From an uncultured bacterium (GTDB taxonomy: Bacteria; Bacillota; Clostridia; Lachnospirales; Lachnospiraceae): a stretch of 64,000 nt of DNA. Positions 9,007-17,303 of the stretch are shown in pieces. Under the pieces are notes generated by a model. The model was not told where the DNA came from and made no database searches. It saw only the letters and a program-made list of their open reading frames with translations. The stretch's first letter is position 1; every line of letters starts with the position of its first letter. The DNA lies in the NCBI GenBank assembly GCA_947643595.1, contig CANRWP010000006.1, positions 1 through 64,000 on the forward strand, written 5' to 3'. Both the position numbers and the translations under genes were made by a program.

Positions 9007-9070
9007 CGAAAACGTCGAAAAATGTTAAATGAAACGAAAATTTTTATAAAATATGCACACGAAGCGAAAA
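9007..9070 (+). repeat. Four CGAAAA hexamers before the alarmone synthetase promoter
   Basis: CGAAAA occurs at 9007, 9016, 9035 and 9065. The first two sit in a 9-base direct repeat (GTCGAAAAC GTCGAAAAA). The last lies inside the promoter spacer. They might be protein-binding sites; the function is unknown. Confidence 0.4.
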
Positions 9071-9082
9071 ATATGGTATAAT
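9054..9082 (+). promoter_or_regulatory. Promoter of the small alarmone synthetase gene
   Basis: TGCACA (4 of 6 match to the -35 consensus), 17-base spacer and a perfect TATAAT at 9077-9082, about 70 bases before the start codon. Confidence 0.65.
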
Positions 9083-9155
9083 GTGCATAAGTAACGAGCA
9101 GCGAAGCAAAATCGAGCGTCACTGCAATATATTCAGGCAGTAAGGCGGTAACAGT

Positions 9156-9794
9156 ATGGATATAGAACTTGACAGGCCGGATGATGTCGATAATTGGACA
9201 GAGCTAATGCTGATTTACACATCGGCCCTGAAACAGATCGAGACAAAACTGGAAATATTAAATGAAGAATTCCAACATGTGCATTGCTATAACCCGATAG
9301 AGCATATAAAAGCCCGGCTGAAGACATCGGAGAGCATTGTAAAAAAATTGAAGAAGCACGGTTACGAATCTACGTTGGACAATATGGTAAAATATGTAAA
9401 CGACATAGCCGGAATCCGGATCATATGTTCCTTTACATCAGATATATACCGATTGGCGGATATTATACGAAATCAGCAGGATATCCGAGTGATATCCGTT
9501 AAAGATTACATAACGAAACCAAAGAAGAGCGGCTATAAAAGTTATCATATGATCGTGACAGTCCCGGTATATCTATCCGACAGAATACTGGATACCAAGG
9601 TGGAGATCCAGATACGGACGGTCGCGATGGATTTCTGGGCGAGCCTGGAGCACAAGATGAACTATAAGTTCGAGGGAAATGCGCCGGAACATCTGAAAAA
9701 TGATCTGGTGGAATGTTCCAAGATCGTGTCCATGTTGGATACGCAGATGATGATGTTAAACGAAGAGATGCAGAAGTATAATAACGGCTGCTAA
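9156..9794 (+). CDS. Small alarmone synthetase, RelA/SpoT synthetase domain (RelQ/YjbM-like)
   Basis: Cytoplasmic (p)ppGpp synthetase of 212 aa: it transfers pyrophosphate from ATP to GTP or GDP. The synthetase domain fills the protein. The substrate segments are AGIRIICSF, the loop KPKKSGYKSYHM, and EIQIRTVAMDFWASLEHKMNYK, which carries the catalytic Glu and the conserved Trp-His region. There is no hydrolase, TGS or ACT domain, so it is a stand-alone synthetase, and the length is usual for this class (about 210-260 aa). A terminator follows directly, so the gene is monocistronic. Confidence 0.92.
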   Translation: MDIELDRPDDVDNWTELMLIYTSALKQIETKLEILNEEFQHVHCYNPIEHIKARLKTSESIVKKLKKHGYESTLDNMVKYVNDIAGIRIICSFTSDIYRLADIIRNQQDIRVISVKDYITKPKKSGYKSYHMIVTVPVYLSDRILDTKVEIQIRTVAMDFWASLEHKMNYKFEGNAPEHLKNDLVECSKIVSMLDTQMMMLNEEMQKYNNGC

Positions 9795-9824
9795 AAAGTC
9801 CTGTGGCGCTCACAGGACTTTTTT
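9793..9824 (+). terminator. Rho-independent terminator after the alarmone synthetase gene
   Basis: AAAAGTCCTGTG (9794-9805), loop GCGCT, CACAGGACTTTT, then more T. Confidence 0.93.
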
Positions 9825-9905
9825 GCTGGATTCCTCCACAGTAAAATGAGGAGTGCCCGGATACCTTTCGGCACCCGGGCTATTATGAAAAAATTTATCT
9901 ATGTG

Positions 9906-9924
9906 TGTAATGAAACTCATTACA
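9906..9924. promoter_or_regulatory. Perfect 19-bp operator-like palindrome
   Basis: TGTAATGA AAC TCATTACA: two 8-base arms around 3 bases, the shape of a dimeric repressor site. It lies about 290 bases before the next gene and 110 after the previous one, with no promoter seen beside it, so its target is unclear. Confidence 0.45.
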
Positions 9925-10132
9925 TATTCACCAATCTCTAACTGTTTCCAGTATACAACTAAAATATGAATAAATCATGAATAAATTGTAAATAATAGGT
10001 AAATATTTCCAAAGAGAGAAGTTGATAAAAAAAGAAAATATACAATATGCACAACTTATAAAAGAGAGCAAAATGGAGGGACATGTAAACTTTACTAATG
10101 ACTGACGCGTCGTTTTGTAAACGCCTGCCTCA

Positions 10133-10161
10133 TTGCCAAAAAAGCAAAAGAATGCTATACT
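10133..10161 (+). promoter_or_regulatory. Promoter of the coiled-coil protein gene
   Basis: TTGCCA, 17-base spacer, TATACT, about 33 bases before the start codon. Confidence 0.75.
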
Positions 10162-10194
10162 GTTACCGAAACAGACAGTCGCGGAGGGAAAAGT

Positions 10195-10854
10195 ATGGAC
10201 GGGTTTATCGATAAATTTGCGCAGAGAAAAAATGCACAGGAAATGATCAGAGCGAATGCCATGGCGGAAGCGGAGGAGAAGGAGAGAATGGCATTGAGGA
10301 TTTCCGAGTACGAGATGGCAATACAGGAGATGAGACAGTGCAGTCTGCAGAATATAGAGAATGTGGAGAAAGTGAGAGAGCTGCTTGCGGCGAGCCTGCA
10401 CAAGATAGAGGAAGTGCAGAAGAAGGAGGAAGGTACATCCACCAGGTCGGAGGAAACGTTCGATGAGATAAAGAATATTCTGGCGGGATTGAAGATACAA
10501 CTTGCGGAATTTTCGAAAGAGCAGAGGGACCAGCTCTCAGAAATTGTGGATAAGCAGCGTGAACTGATCGAAGAGCAGAATGGCCGTATGCAGGAACTGA
10601 TAGAATCCCAGAAGACTGCCCTGGAGGAACTGGTGCGCGGGACGGAGGATTTTAACCACAAGGAAGCCGTGAAGGTGTACCGGAATGTACAGGCTGTCAT
10701 CGAGGCGGAACTTCCGAAACAGACGGAGGAAATCAAGAATGCGATGGGAGAAAAGAACGCTTCCCGGGGTCTGGCAGTGATAGGGGTTCTGACATTGGTC
10801 GGCGTGCTCGCCAATGTGGCGATAGAGGTGCTGAGAATTTTGGGCTATTTGTGA
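10195..10854 (+). CDS. Coiled-coil protein with C-terminal membrane anchor, unknown function
   Basis: Unrecognised protein of 219 aa. Residues 1-190 are almost all helix-forming and highly charged (runs of E, K, Q and R with heptad-like hydrophobics), so a long coiled coil is expected. The last 30 residues (about GLAVIGVLTLVGVLANVAIE) form one membrane segment, placing the coil in the cytoplasm with a tail anchor. Preceded by a good promoter and GGAGGGAAAAGT. The downstream flavin reductase begins 16 bases after its stop, so the two may share a transcript. The sequence shows no enzymatic motif. Confidence 0.75.
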   Translation: MDGFIDKFAQRKNAQEMIRANAMAEAEEKERMALRISEYEMAIQEMRQCSLQNIENVEKVRELLAASLHKIEEVQKKEEGTSTRSEETFDEIKNILAGLKIQLAEFSKEQRDQLSEIVDKQRELIEEQNGRMQELIESQKTALEELVRGTEDFNHKEAVKVYRNVQAVIEAELPKQTEEIKNAMGEKNASRGLAVIGVLTLVGVLANVAIEVLRILGYL

Positions 10855-10870
10855 GACGGGGGATGACAAT

Positions 10871-11434
10871 ATGGCGAAGATAACCTGGAAACCGGGCAAT
10901 ATGCTCTATCCGCTGCCGGTGGTGATGGTGAGCTGTGCGGAGGAAAGCGGAAAAGATAATATTCTGACGATCGCCTGGACAGGCACCACCTGTTCCAATC
11001 CGCCGATGCTTTCGATCTCGGTCAGACCGGAGCGGTATTCTTATCATATGATAGAGGAGACCGGAGAGTTTGTAGTGAATCTGACGACCGAAGAGCTTGT
11101 CCGCGCCACGGACTACTGCGGCGTGAAGAGCGGAAGAGACGTTGATAAGTGGAAGGAGATGCATCTGACGAGGGAGAAGGCGGATATCGTGAGAGCCCCC
11201 ATGATAAAGGAGAGTCCTGTCAATATAGAGTGCAGGGTGACGGAGCGGAAGGATCTGGGCTCCCACGTGATGTATCAGGCCGAAGTGCTTGCGGTGCATG
11301 TGGACGAGACCCATATGGATTCCGGGCAGAAATTTCATCTGGAAGATGCGAACCCCATCGTATATTCCCACGGAACTTACTATTCCCTGGGGAAAAAGCT
11401 GGGAACTTTCGGCTACAGTGTAAAAAAGAAATGA
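10871..11434 (+). CDS. Flavin reductase-like FMN-binding protein
   Basis: Protein of 187 aa of the flavin reductase / DIM6-NTAB split-barrel family. Visible family features are an N-terminal PLPVVMVSC strand, TIAWTGTTCSNPPMLSISVR, which forms the flavin pocket, and EFVVNL. These proteins bind FMN and reduce flavins or act as redox partners; the substrate is unknown. The start follows GACGGGGGATGACAAT. It converges with dinB, whose end is 5 bases away, with no strong terminator between them. Confidence 0.85.
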   Translation: MAKITWKPGNMLYPLPVVMVSCAEESGKDNILTIAWTGTTCSNPPMLSISVRPERYSYHMIEETGEFVVNLTTEELVRATDYCGVKSGRDVDKWKEMHLTREKADIVRAPMIKESPVNIECRVTERKDLGSHVMYQAEVLAVHVDETHMDSGQKFHLEDANPIVYSHGTYYSLGKKLGTFGYSVKKK

Positions 11435-11438
11435 TCTG

Positions 11439-12635
11439 TTATTTCAGAAGAGTACCCCGCACAACGGCATTTTTTCCGTATTTGGAGCGGATCTTATCGA
11501 GAGCCTCGTTGAGGCTCTTTTGCTTTTCGGAGAGCGGAGTCTCATCCCCAAGATCAAACAGGGAGAGCTGCGTGGGGGCGTCCTCCTCCTCCAGCTTGGA
11601 AGTGCGGACGCCGAGAAGCCGCACAGGATCGCCGTTCCAGAGCTCGGCGGCGAGTTGGCAGGCCGTCCGGTAGATGGAGCCCGCGTCGTTGGTGGATTCG
11701 CCAAGCGTGGTCTGATGGGAGGCAGTCCGAAAAGAGCTGTATTTGATCTCCACACTGACCATGGCGGCCCTTTTGTGGGCTTTCCGCAGCCTGGAACCAA
11801 CGGATTCGGACAGGGAGAGCAGGCACTTCCGGATATCGGTCATGGTCAGGGCGTCCCTGGATAGCGTGGTGGAATTTCCGATTCCTTTCGCCTCCGAGGG
11901 GATCGGCGCTACTGTGGAATCGTCTATGCCGTTGGCGTATTCCCAGAGCATTTTGCCGTGGCTCTTTAAATGAGGGACAATGATCTCTGGATCCGTCCTG
12001 GCGAGATCTCCTATCGTAAGAATGCCCAGATTGTGCAGAGCATCTACGCTGGATCTCCCGCACATAAACAGGGAGGAGAGCGGAAGGGGCCACAGCTTTG
12101 CTTGAATCTCCGACCGGAACAGTGTGTGGACAAGATCCGGCTTTTTGAAATCGGAAGCCATTTTGGCCAGAACTTTTTTGTCGGAGATACCGATATTGAC
12201 GGTGAATCCGAAAGTCTCACGGATGCCGTCTTTGATCTGCCGGGCGGCGGATACCGGATCTTTGTAGTGGGAGGAGACGGAGGTAAAATCCATATAGCAC
12301 TCGTCCACGCTGACCTGCTCGATGTCCGGGCAGATATCCGCGAGATGCTGCATCAGAAGGCGGCTTTTTTCGGAGTACAGGTTGTGGTCGGGGGGACAGG
12401 ACACTAGAAACGGGCACTTTTTCAGGGCATCACTGACAGGCTCCCCGGTGCGGACACCGTAAGCCTTCGCCGGGATGGATTTGGCCAGTACGACGCCGTG
12501 GCGCGTTGCCGAATCGCCGCCGATGATGGAAGGGATCGTGCGCAGATCGGTCTCATCCCCCTGTTTTAGTCTTTCAAGAGCACTCCAGCTGAGGTAGGCG
12601 GAGTTCACGTCGATATGAAAAATTGTCTGTTTCAT
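11439..12635 (-). CDS. dinB: DNA polymerase IV (Y-family translesion polymerase)
   Basis: Error-prone polymerase of 398 aa that copies damaged templates. The palm has the metal-binding aspartate in FHIDVNSAYLSW and the catalytic pair in SVDECYMDFT; the steric region is KAYGVRTGEP. A helix-hairpin-helix (LHNLGILTIGDLA) and the little-finger domain follow (IKYSSFRTASHQTTL). The C-terminus lacks a clear beta-clamp motif, although TQLSLFDLG is a plausible clamp-binding peptide. No Gram-positive LexA box (GAAC-N4-GTTC) is seen in the 110-base divergent gap, and no good Shine-Dalgarno precedes the ATG. Confidence 0.93.
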   Translation of the reverse strand: MKQTIFHIDVNSAYLSWSALERLKQGDETDLRTIPSIIGGDSATRHGVVLAKSIPAKAYGVRTGEPVSDALKKCPFLVSCPPDHNLYSEKSRLLMQHLADICPDIEQVSVDECYMDFTSVSSHYKDPVSAARQIKDGIRETFGFTVNIGISDKKVLAKMASDFKKPDLVHTLFRSEIQAKLWPLPLSSLFMCGRSSVDALHNLGILTIGDLARTDPEIIVPHLKSHGKMLWEYANGIDDSTVAPIPSEAKGIGNSTTLSRDALTMTDIRKCLLSLSESVGSRLRKAHKRAAMVSVEIKYSSFRTASHQTTLGESTNDAGSIYRTACQLAAELWNGDPVRLLGVRTSKLEEEDAPTQLSLFDLGDETPLSEKQKSLNEALDKIRSKYGKNAVVRGTLLK

Positions 12636-12681
12636 GGGAATAGTTTAACATAGTTTCCGGGAAAAATGTAGATGTATTACC

Positions 12682-12710
12682 TTTACAAGCTGTAAAAATA
12701 CTGTTAAAAT
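12682..12710 (+). promoter_or_regulatory. Promoter of the M23 peptidase gene
   Basis: TTTACA, 17-base spacer, TAAAAT. The WalR-like repeat at 12691-12707 lies inside it. Confidence 0.65.
12691..12707 (+). promoter_or_regulatory. WalR-box-like direct repeat in the promoter
   Basis: TGTAAA-AATAC-TGTTAA fits the WalR (YycF) consensus TGTWAH-N5-TGTWAH. It sits between the -35 and -10 boxes, a position expected to repress. A further TGTTAC is at 12728. Confidence 0.5.
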
Positions 12711-12745
12711 GAAACTTATTACAAAATTGTTACAAACGAGACTGT

Positions 12746-14350
12746 GTGAAAAACATGAGAGTGAATTTGATGAAAAAGATAAAATATGCGTACTTTAAAA
12801 CATCGGTCCTGATGCTGTTTTTTGGGGCCCTTTTCCTGCCGAGCCTCAGACTTTTCGAGCGCACCGGGGATAACATGTTCGATGTGTACCTGAACGGCGT
12901 GCCGGTGGGACAGGTGGCGGATGCCGGGACGGCAGAGAGCTGTATGACGAAGGCCAGATACAGGTTAGCGGAAGAAAGTGATGAGCTGGTATTTGTGAAG
13001 ACGGAGCTCTCCCTGGAGGGAAGAGAGGTTTTGTTTGGGGAAGTGAGCAGAGAAGAGGAAGTTGTCGACATGATGCAGGGGGTCATGAAGAACGGCAGGG
13101 AGGAGACCATGCAGCACGCCTATACCGTGAAGATCAATAATTTTACGGTGAATCTTTCCAGTATGGACGAGGTACAGCAGCTCTTGCAGGCGGCGGTGAA
13201 TAAATATGATTCAACGGACAGTTACGGCGTGGAGATGATACAGGATCTGGGCAGAGAGTTAAACGTTCTGACAACCAGAGTGTACAGCGAGACGGAGGCC
13301 AAAGAGGAGGAATCCCAGGAGGAGAGGGCCAGGGCTGACGCGTCAAGTCTTTTGAGTTCCGGGATTTTCGGGGTCTTTCAGGAGGCGGCGGAGGCTGTCA
13401 ACATCGAGGAGGAGAGAGATCTTTCGGAATACAACCGCGGACTGATCCATATGAATTTCGGGGATACGGTGGAAGTGGTGGAGTCCTACATGCCGGAAAG
13501 TCATCTTTCCGGGCTGGAAACTGCCATAGAGGAGGTAACAAAAGACCAGGAGACGAATAAAATATATGAAGTGGTAGCCGGCGACACTCTGGGAGAAATT
13601 GCGGAAGAACACAATATGACCATCGAAGACGTGGTGGCGATGAACGGGACACTGGAGAACGAGAATTCCGTGATACGGGTGGGGGATGAGCTGATCATCT
13701 CCGTGCCGGAACCGGAACTTTCCGTGGAGCGGCAGGAAGAGCTGTACTATGAGGAAGATTATGACGCGGATGTCGTTTATATAGACAACGACGACTGGTA
13801 TACGACGGAACAGGTGACGAGGCAGCAGCCCTCCGCGGGGCACAGACGGGTCGTTGCGCTTGTTTCCTACCGGAACGACACGGTGACGGAGACCGAGATC
13901 ATCAAGGAAGATGTGGATATGGAGGCGGTGGCGAAAGTCGTGGAGCGGGGGACGAAGATTCCGCCCACGTATATTAAACCGATCTCGGGGGGACGCATGT
14001 CCTCCGGATTTGGCGGCCGAAAAGCGCCGAAGAGGGGCGCCAGCACGAACCACAAGGGCATCGACTGGGCGACGCCCACCGGCACGGCGGTCATGGCTTC
14101 CTGCGGCGGCGTTGTGACGAAGGCCGGCTGGGGCAGCGGCTACGGCTATGTGGTCTATATCCAGCATCCCGACGGCAAGGAGACCAGATACGGCCACCTC
14201 AGCAAAGTTCTTGTGTCCTCGGGACAGAAGGTATCCCAGGGGCAGAAGATCGCGCTCTCCGGGAATACGGGAGTCAGCACGGGACCTCATGTGCACTTTG
14301 AGATCCGCATAGGCGGCAGCGCTGTGAACCCGTTAAATTATCTGAATTAA
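12746..14350 (+). CDS. Membrane-anchored LysM-M23 peptidoglycan endopeptidase
   Basis: Cell-wall metallopeptidase of 534 aa. A signal-anchor membrane segment (about 18-36) precedes a long extracellular region. A LysM peptidoglycan-binding motif lies at about 271-318 (VVAGDTLGEIAEEHNMTIE). A G5-like beta region is at about 367-412. The zinc peptidase domain covers about 420-530, with the metal ligands in NHKGIDWATP and HVHFEIR and the usual GYGYVVYIQHPDG strand. It would cut cross-linking peptides for growth or separation. The start is uncertain: ATG 12746 and ATG 12770 are both possible and neither has a strong Shine-Dalgarno. A WalR-box-like repeat overlaps the promoter. Confidence 0.9.
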   Translation: MKNMRVNLMKKIKYAYFKTSVLMLFFGALFLPSLRLFERTGDNMFDVYLNGVPVGQVADAGTAESCMTKARYRLAEESDELVFVKTELSLEGREVLFGEVSREEEVVDMMQGVMKNGREETMQHAYTVKINNFTVNLSSMDEVQQLLQAAVNKYDSTDSYGVEMIQDLGRELNVLTTRVYSETEAKEEESQEERARADASSLLSSGIFGVFQEAAEAVNIEEERDLSEYNRGLIHMNFGDTVEVVESYMPESHLSGLETAIEEVTKDQETNKIYEVVAGDTLGEIAEEHNMTIEDVVAMNGTLENENSVIRVGDELIISVPEPELSVERQEELYYEEDYDADVVYIDNDDWYTTEQVTRQQPSAGHRRVVALVSYRNDTVTETEIIKEDVDMEAVAKVVERGTKIPPTYIKPISGGRMSSGFGGRKAPKRGASTNHKGIDWATPTGTAVMASCGGVVTKAGWGSGYGYVVYIQHPDGKETRYGHLSKVLVSSGQKVSQGQKIALSGNTGVSTGPHVHFEIRIGGSAVNPLNYLN

Positions 14351-14369
14351 ACGGATTTTCTTATAAAAG

Positions 14370-14398
14370 TTTACAAATCGGGATAAAAGTGGTAAACT
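14370..14398 (+). promoter_or_regulatory. Promoter of murA
   Basis: TTTACA, 17-base spacer, TAAACT, between the M23 gene and murA. Confidence 0.65.
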
Positions 14399-14434
14399 AA
14401 TCAAGGATGTTAAATGAAAATCAGAGGTTGATTT

Positions 14435-15727
14435 ATGGAACAGTATGTGATTAAAGGTGGAAATCCTCTGGTGGGCGAGGTGGAGATCGGCGGCGCGAAG
14501 AACGCTGCACTGGCGATCCTGGCGGCAGCGACCATGACGGATGAGACCGTTTTGATAGAAAATATGCCTGATGTGCGGGATACGAATATCCTGCTGCAGG
14601 CGATAAAGAGTATTGGAGCTATTGTAGAAAGAGTTGACAGGCATACCGTAAAAATAAACGGTTCACAGATATCTAATCTTGTTATTGCGGATGATTATGT
14701 AAAGAAGATCAGGGCGTCCTACTATCTGATAGGGGCGCTGTTGGGAAAATACAGAAATGCCAGAGTGGCGCTCCCGGGGGGCTGCAATATCGGCAGCAGG
14801 CCCATAGACCAGCACATCAAAGGCTGGAAAGCGCTGGGGGCGGAGGTGAAAATTGAACATGGTCTGATCATCACCGAGGCGGAGAAACTGACCGGGAGCC
14901 ATATCTATATGGACGTGGTTTCCGTTGGTGCGACGATCAATGTGATGATGTCCGCAGTGATGGCGGAGGGAAAGACGATCATTGAGAATGCCGCGAAAGA
15001 GCCTCACGTGGTGGATGTGGCAAACTTCTTAAACAGTATGGGGGCCAATATCAAGGGCGCCGGTACGGACGTGATCCGCATCAGGGGAACAGGAAAGCTC
15101 CACGGCACGGAATACGCTATTATTCCGGATCAGATCGAGGCGGGAACCTTTATGTTTGCCGCGGCTATCACCAAGGGCGATATCATGGTGAAAAATGTGA
15201 TTCCGAAGCATTTGGAGTCGATCAGCGCAAAGCTGGTGGAGATCGGCTGTGAGATCGAGGAGTCTGATGACGCGGTGCGTGTCGTGTCGAGCAAGCCTCT
15301 GACGCACACACAGGTGAAGACTCTTCCCTACCCCGGATTCCCCACCGATATGCAGCCGCAGATGGTGGTTGCGCTGGCGCTGGCCAGAGGGGCGAGTATC
15401 GTGACAGAGAGTATTTTCGAGAATCGCTTCAAATATGTGGATGAGATGACCCGTATGGGAGCCGATATCAAGGTGGAAGGAAATACCGCGTTTATCAGCG
15501 GTGTGCAAAAATATACGGGAGCCGGCATTGTGGCACCCGATCTCCGGGCTGGGGCCGCACTGGTGTTGGCCGGCCTGGCGGCGGAGGGGGTCACTACCGT
15601 GGACGATATAAAGTATATCGAGCGAGGCTATGAGGACTTCCATATAAAACTGCAGAGTCTTGGCGCGATAATGGAGCGGGTGGATTCCGAGAGGGAGCTG
15701 CAGAAATTTAAATTAAAGATCGGATAA
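14435..15727 (+). CDS. murA: UDP-N-acetylglucosamine 1-carboxyvinyltransferase
   Basis: First committed enzyme of peptidoglycan synthesis: it transfers enolpyruvate from PEP to UDP-GlcNAc in the cytoplasm. The length of 430 aa is normal. The start of the inside-out barrel reads GGNPLVGEVEIGGAKNAAL. The catalytic cysteine is C117 in LPGGCNIGSRPID, so the Cys-to-Asp change of fosfomycin-resistant types is absent. The C-terminal DLRAGAALVLAGLAAEG segment is conserved. Many Firmicutes carry two murA copies; which one this is cannot be told here. Own promoter and terminator. Confidence 0.96.
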   Translation: MEQYVIKGGNPLVGEVEIGGAKNAALAILAAATMTDETVLIENMPDVRDTNILLQAIKSIGAIVERVDRHTVKINGSQISNLVIADDYVKKIRASYYLIGALLGKYRNARVALPGGCNIGSRPIDQHIKGWKALGAEVKIEHGLIITEAEKLTGSHIYMDVVSVGATINVMMSAVMAEGKTIIENAAKEPHVVDVANFLNSMGANIKGAGTDVIRIRGTGKLHGTEYAIIPDQIEAGTFMFAAAITKGDIMVKNVIPKHLESISAKLVEIGCEIEESDDAVRVVSSKPLTHTQVKTLPYPGFPTDMQPQMVVALALARGASIVTESIFENRFKYVDEMTRMGADIKVEGNTAFISGVQKYTGAGIVAPDLRAGAALVLAGLAAEGVTTVDDIKYIERGYEDFHIKLQSLGAIMERVDSERELQKFKLKIG

Positions 15728-15752
15728 GAGAAAATTTTTTCGAAAAATAATT

Positions 15753-15785
15753 GGGCTGTCACTTTCGTGTGACAGCCCTGTTTTT
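15753..15785 (+). terminator. Rho-independent terminator after murA
   Basis: GGGCTGTCAC (15753-15762), 6-base loop, GTGACAGCCC, then TGTTTTT. It may also serve the convergent HD-GYP gene. Confidence 0.92.
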
Positions 15786-15806
15786 GCGTTTTATGTAATA
15801 TGTGAT

Positions 15807-17078
15807 TCAAAGTACCATGACGACCTGTATATCCTTTTCCTTGTCCAGATCGATAAAGTGGTTGCCGCACTTTACGGTGGGACGTGTGATATTACTCTTG
15901 TTGATAAAAATCACCTCGCCCTTTTCCCCGGTGCTCAGCAGAACGCGATGACCGATAAAGGTGTTCATCACGTTTTCCAGAAAGATCATGATAAGCCGGA
16001 CGTCGTATTTCTGCATTGCTTCCTTCTGCATCATCTCGATGGCCCGGAACGGGGTCATGGCGATATGGTGGGGGCGGTGGGATGTCCTGGTATCGTAGAC
16101 GTCCGCGATGGCCACCATCTTGGCAAAAGGATCGATGCGGAAACCGGCGAGCCCGAAAGGATAACCGCTCCCGTCACATCTTTCGTGATGTGTCAGGATC
16201 GCGTTTTTAATGTGGCTGTCGATATCCAGGTTTTTGACGAGAAGATATCCTTCCCGCGTATGTTCCTTGATGGCGATCTTTTCTTCTTCCGTGTAAGGTT
16301 CCGCTTTTTTCAAAAGATTGTCGGGAACTCTCAATTTTCCGATGTCGTGCAGAAGACCGCACAGTGTCGCGATTCTGGTCTCCTCCTCGGGAAGTTTTAA
16401 CCAGCCCGCGAAGACATTGCAGAACAGCCCTACGTTCAGACAGTGGGTGTAGGTCGTATCGTCGTTTTCACGCATGGACTGCAGCATATCAAAAATACTG
16501 TAGGAACCCTTTCCCTGAGAGATGACGTTCAGAGCGTCATCCAGAAGCAGATTCACATCCAAAGGGGCATTTTTCAGAACCACTTCGTTGATCTTGGATT
16601 TGAAATCCTCAACCTCGTCCTCAAACGCCTGTTTAAATTGCTGGAAATCCTGGCTGGATTTTATTTTTTCCTGGTAGGAGGCGACAGGGACCGAGAAGCT
16701 CCTGTTCTTCTCAAAGGTCTCAGACGCAGGTGCTACGGTGATGGCAGGGTATCTCGGCGCCTTTTGCTCTTTGGACGTTTCGTCCTGTTTTTCGGAGACG
16801 GAGGCTGGTTCGGAAGAGATCATCGAAGGGATATCTTCCGGGATCGGTTCCGGCTCGGGAATATTTCCGATGGAGGATTCTTCCGGTTTGGACAGCGCAT
16901 CGGCATTCGCCATCTCGTCCTCTATGCGCACCTGATAGATAGCGTAAAACTGCAGTTTGGAGATGGCCTTCTCGGTGAGGATGAGTCCTTTGGGGAGAAT
17001 CAGCTGGTCGTTGTAATTGTAGATGTCTTCTGCGGTGATCATTCCGGGAATCAGCTCTTCGGATCTAAGCTTTTTCAT
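15807..17078 (-). CDS. HD-GYP domain protein, probable cyclic-di-GMP phosphodiesterase
   Basis: Protein of 423 aa. The N-terminal part (about 1-60) holds a short conserved domain (RSEELIPGMITAEDIYNYND) common in clostridial HD-GYP proteins. An acidic, low-complexity linker spans about 70-140. The HD-GYP domain (about 185-370) has the metal motifs GLLHDIGKLRVP and HHERCDGSGYP, then DVYDTRTSHRPHH where DxLTSxRPY is usual, so the last loop is slightly changed (THR-rich, RPHH). It probably hydrolyses cyclic-di-GMP and could link to the motility genes elsewhere in the window (inference). GGGAGGAACGTTCC precedes the start. Confidence 0.85.
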   Translation of the reverse strand: MKKLRSEELIPGMITAEDIYNYNDQLILPKGLILTEKAISKLQFYAIYQVRIEDEMANADALSKPEESSIGNIPEPEPIPEDIPSMISSEPASVSEKQDETSKEQKAPRYPAITVAPASETFEKNRSFSVPVASYQEKIKSSQDFQQFKQAFEDEVEDFKSKINEVVLKNAPLDVNLLLDDALNVISQGKGSYSIFDMLQSMRENDDTTYTHCLNVGLFCNVFAGWLKLPEEETRIATLCGLLHDIGKLRVPDNLLKKAEPYTEEEKIAIKEHTREGYLLVKNLDIDSHIKNAILTHHERCDGSGYPFGLAGFRIDPFAKMVAIADVYDTRTSHRPHHIAMTPFRAIEMMQKEAMQKYDVRLIMIFLENVMNTFIGHRVLLSTGEKGEVIFINKSNITRPTVKCGNHFIDLDKEKDIQVVMVL

Positions 17079-17210
17079 GGAACGTTCCTCCCTTTCTCGA
17101 TTATTAGCACAGTGAAAATTTTATCAGTTTTTGCACTGTTCACTGCTTTTGTGGACATTATAGCATAAAATTTTTAAAGAGAAAAGAGGGGTAATAAATT
17201 CAGCCGGTTA

Positions 17211-17239
17211 TTGTGCATAGTTCGGATGTGGATTATAAT
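17211..17239 (+). promoter_or_regulatory. Promoter of the J-domain-like protein gene
   Basis: TTGTGC, 17-base spacer, TATAAT. Confidence 0.7.
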
Positions 17240-17303
17240 ATAGCTTAGCAGGAGCGGCAGACAATTTTTCCGGAGACAAAAGGAACTGAGATGGGAGATA
17301 AGG

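Larger units (their letters stand above)
9795..10194. other. 400-base intergenic stretch
   Basis: Apart from the terminator at its left end and the promoter at its right end, it holds a second GC-rich hairpin (GCCCG/CGGGC, about 9855-9880) and a perfect 8+3+8 palindrome at 9906-9924. An AT-rich tract of about 200 bases follows with no supportable open frame. No RNA gene was recognised. Confidence 0.5.

Noticed and set aside
9855-9880. Second hairpin after the alarmone synthetase terminator
   Set aside because: GC-rich, but with no T-run and following a complete terminator; no function can be argued.
12636-12745. LexA operator between dinB and the M23 gene
   Set aside because: No GAAC-N4-GTTC sequence is present in the gap.
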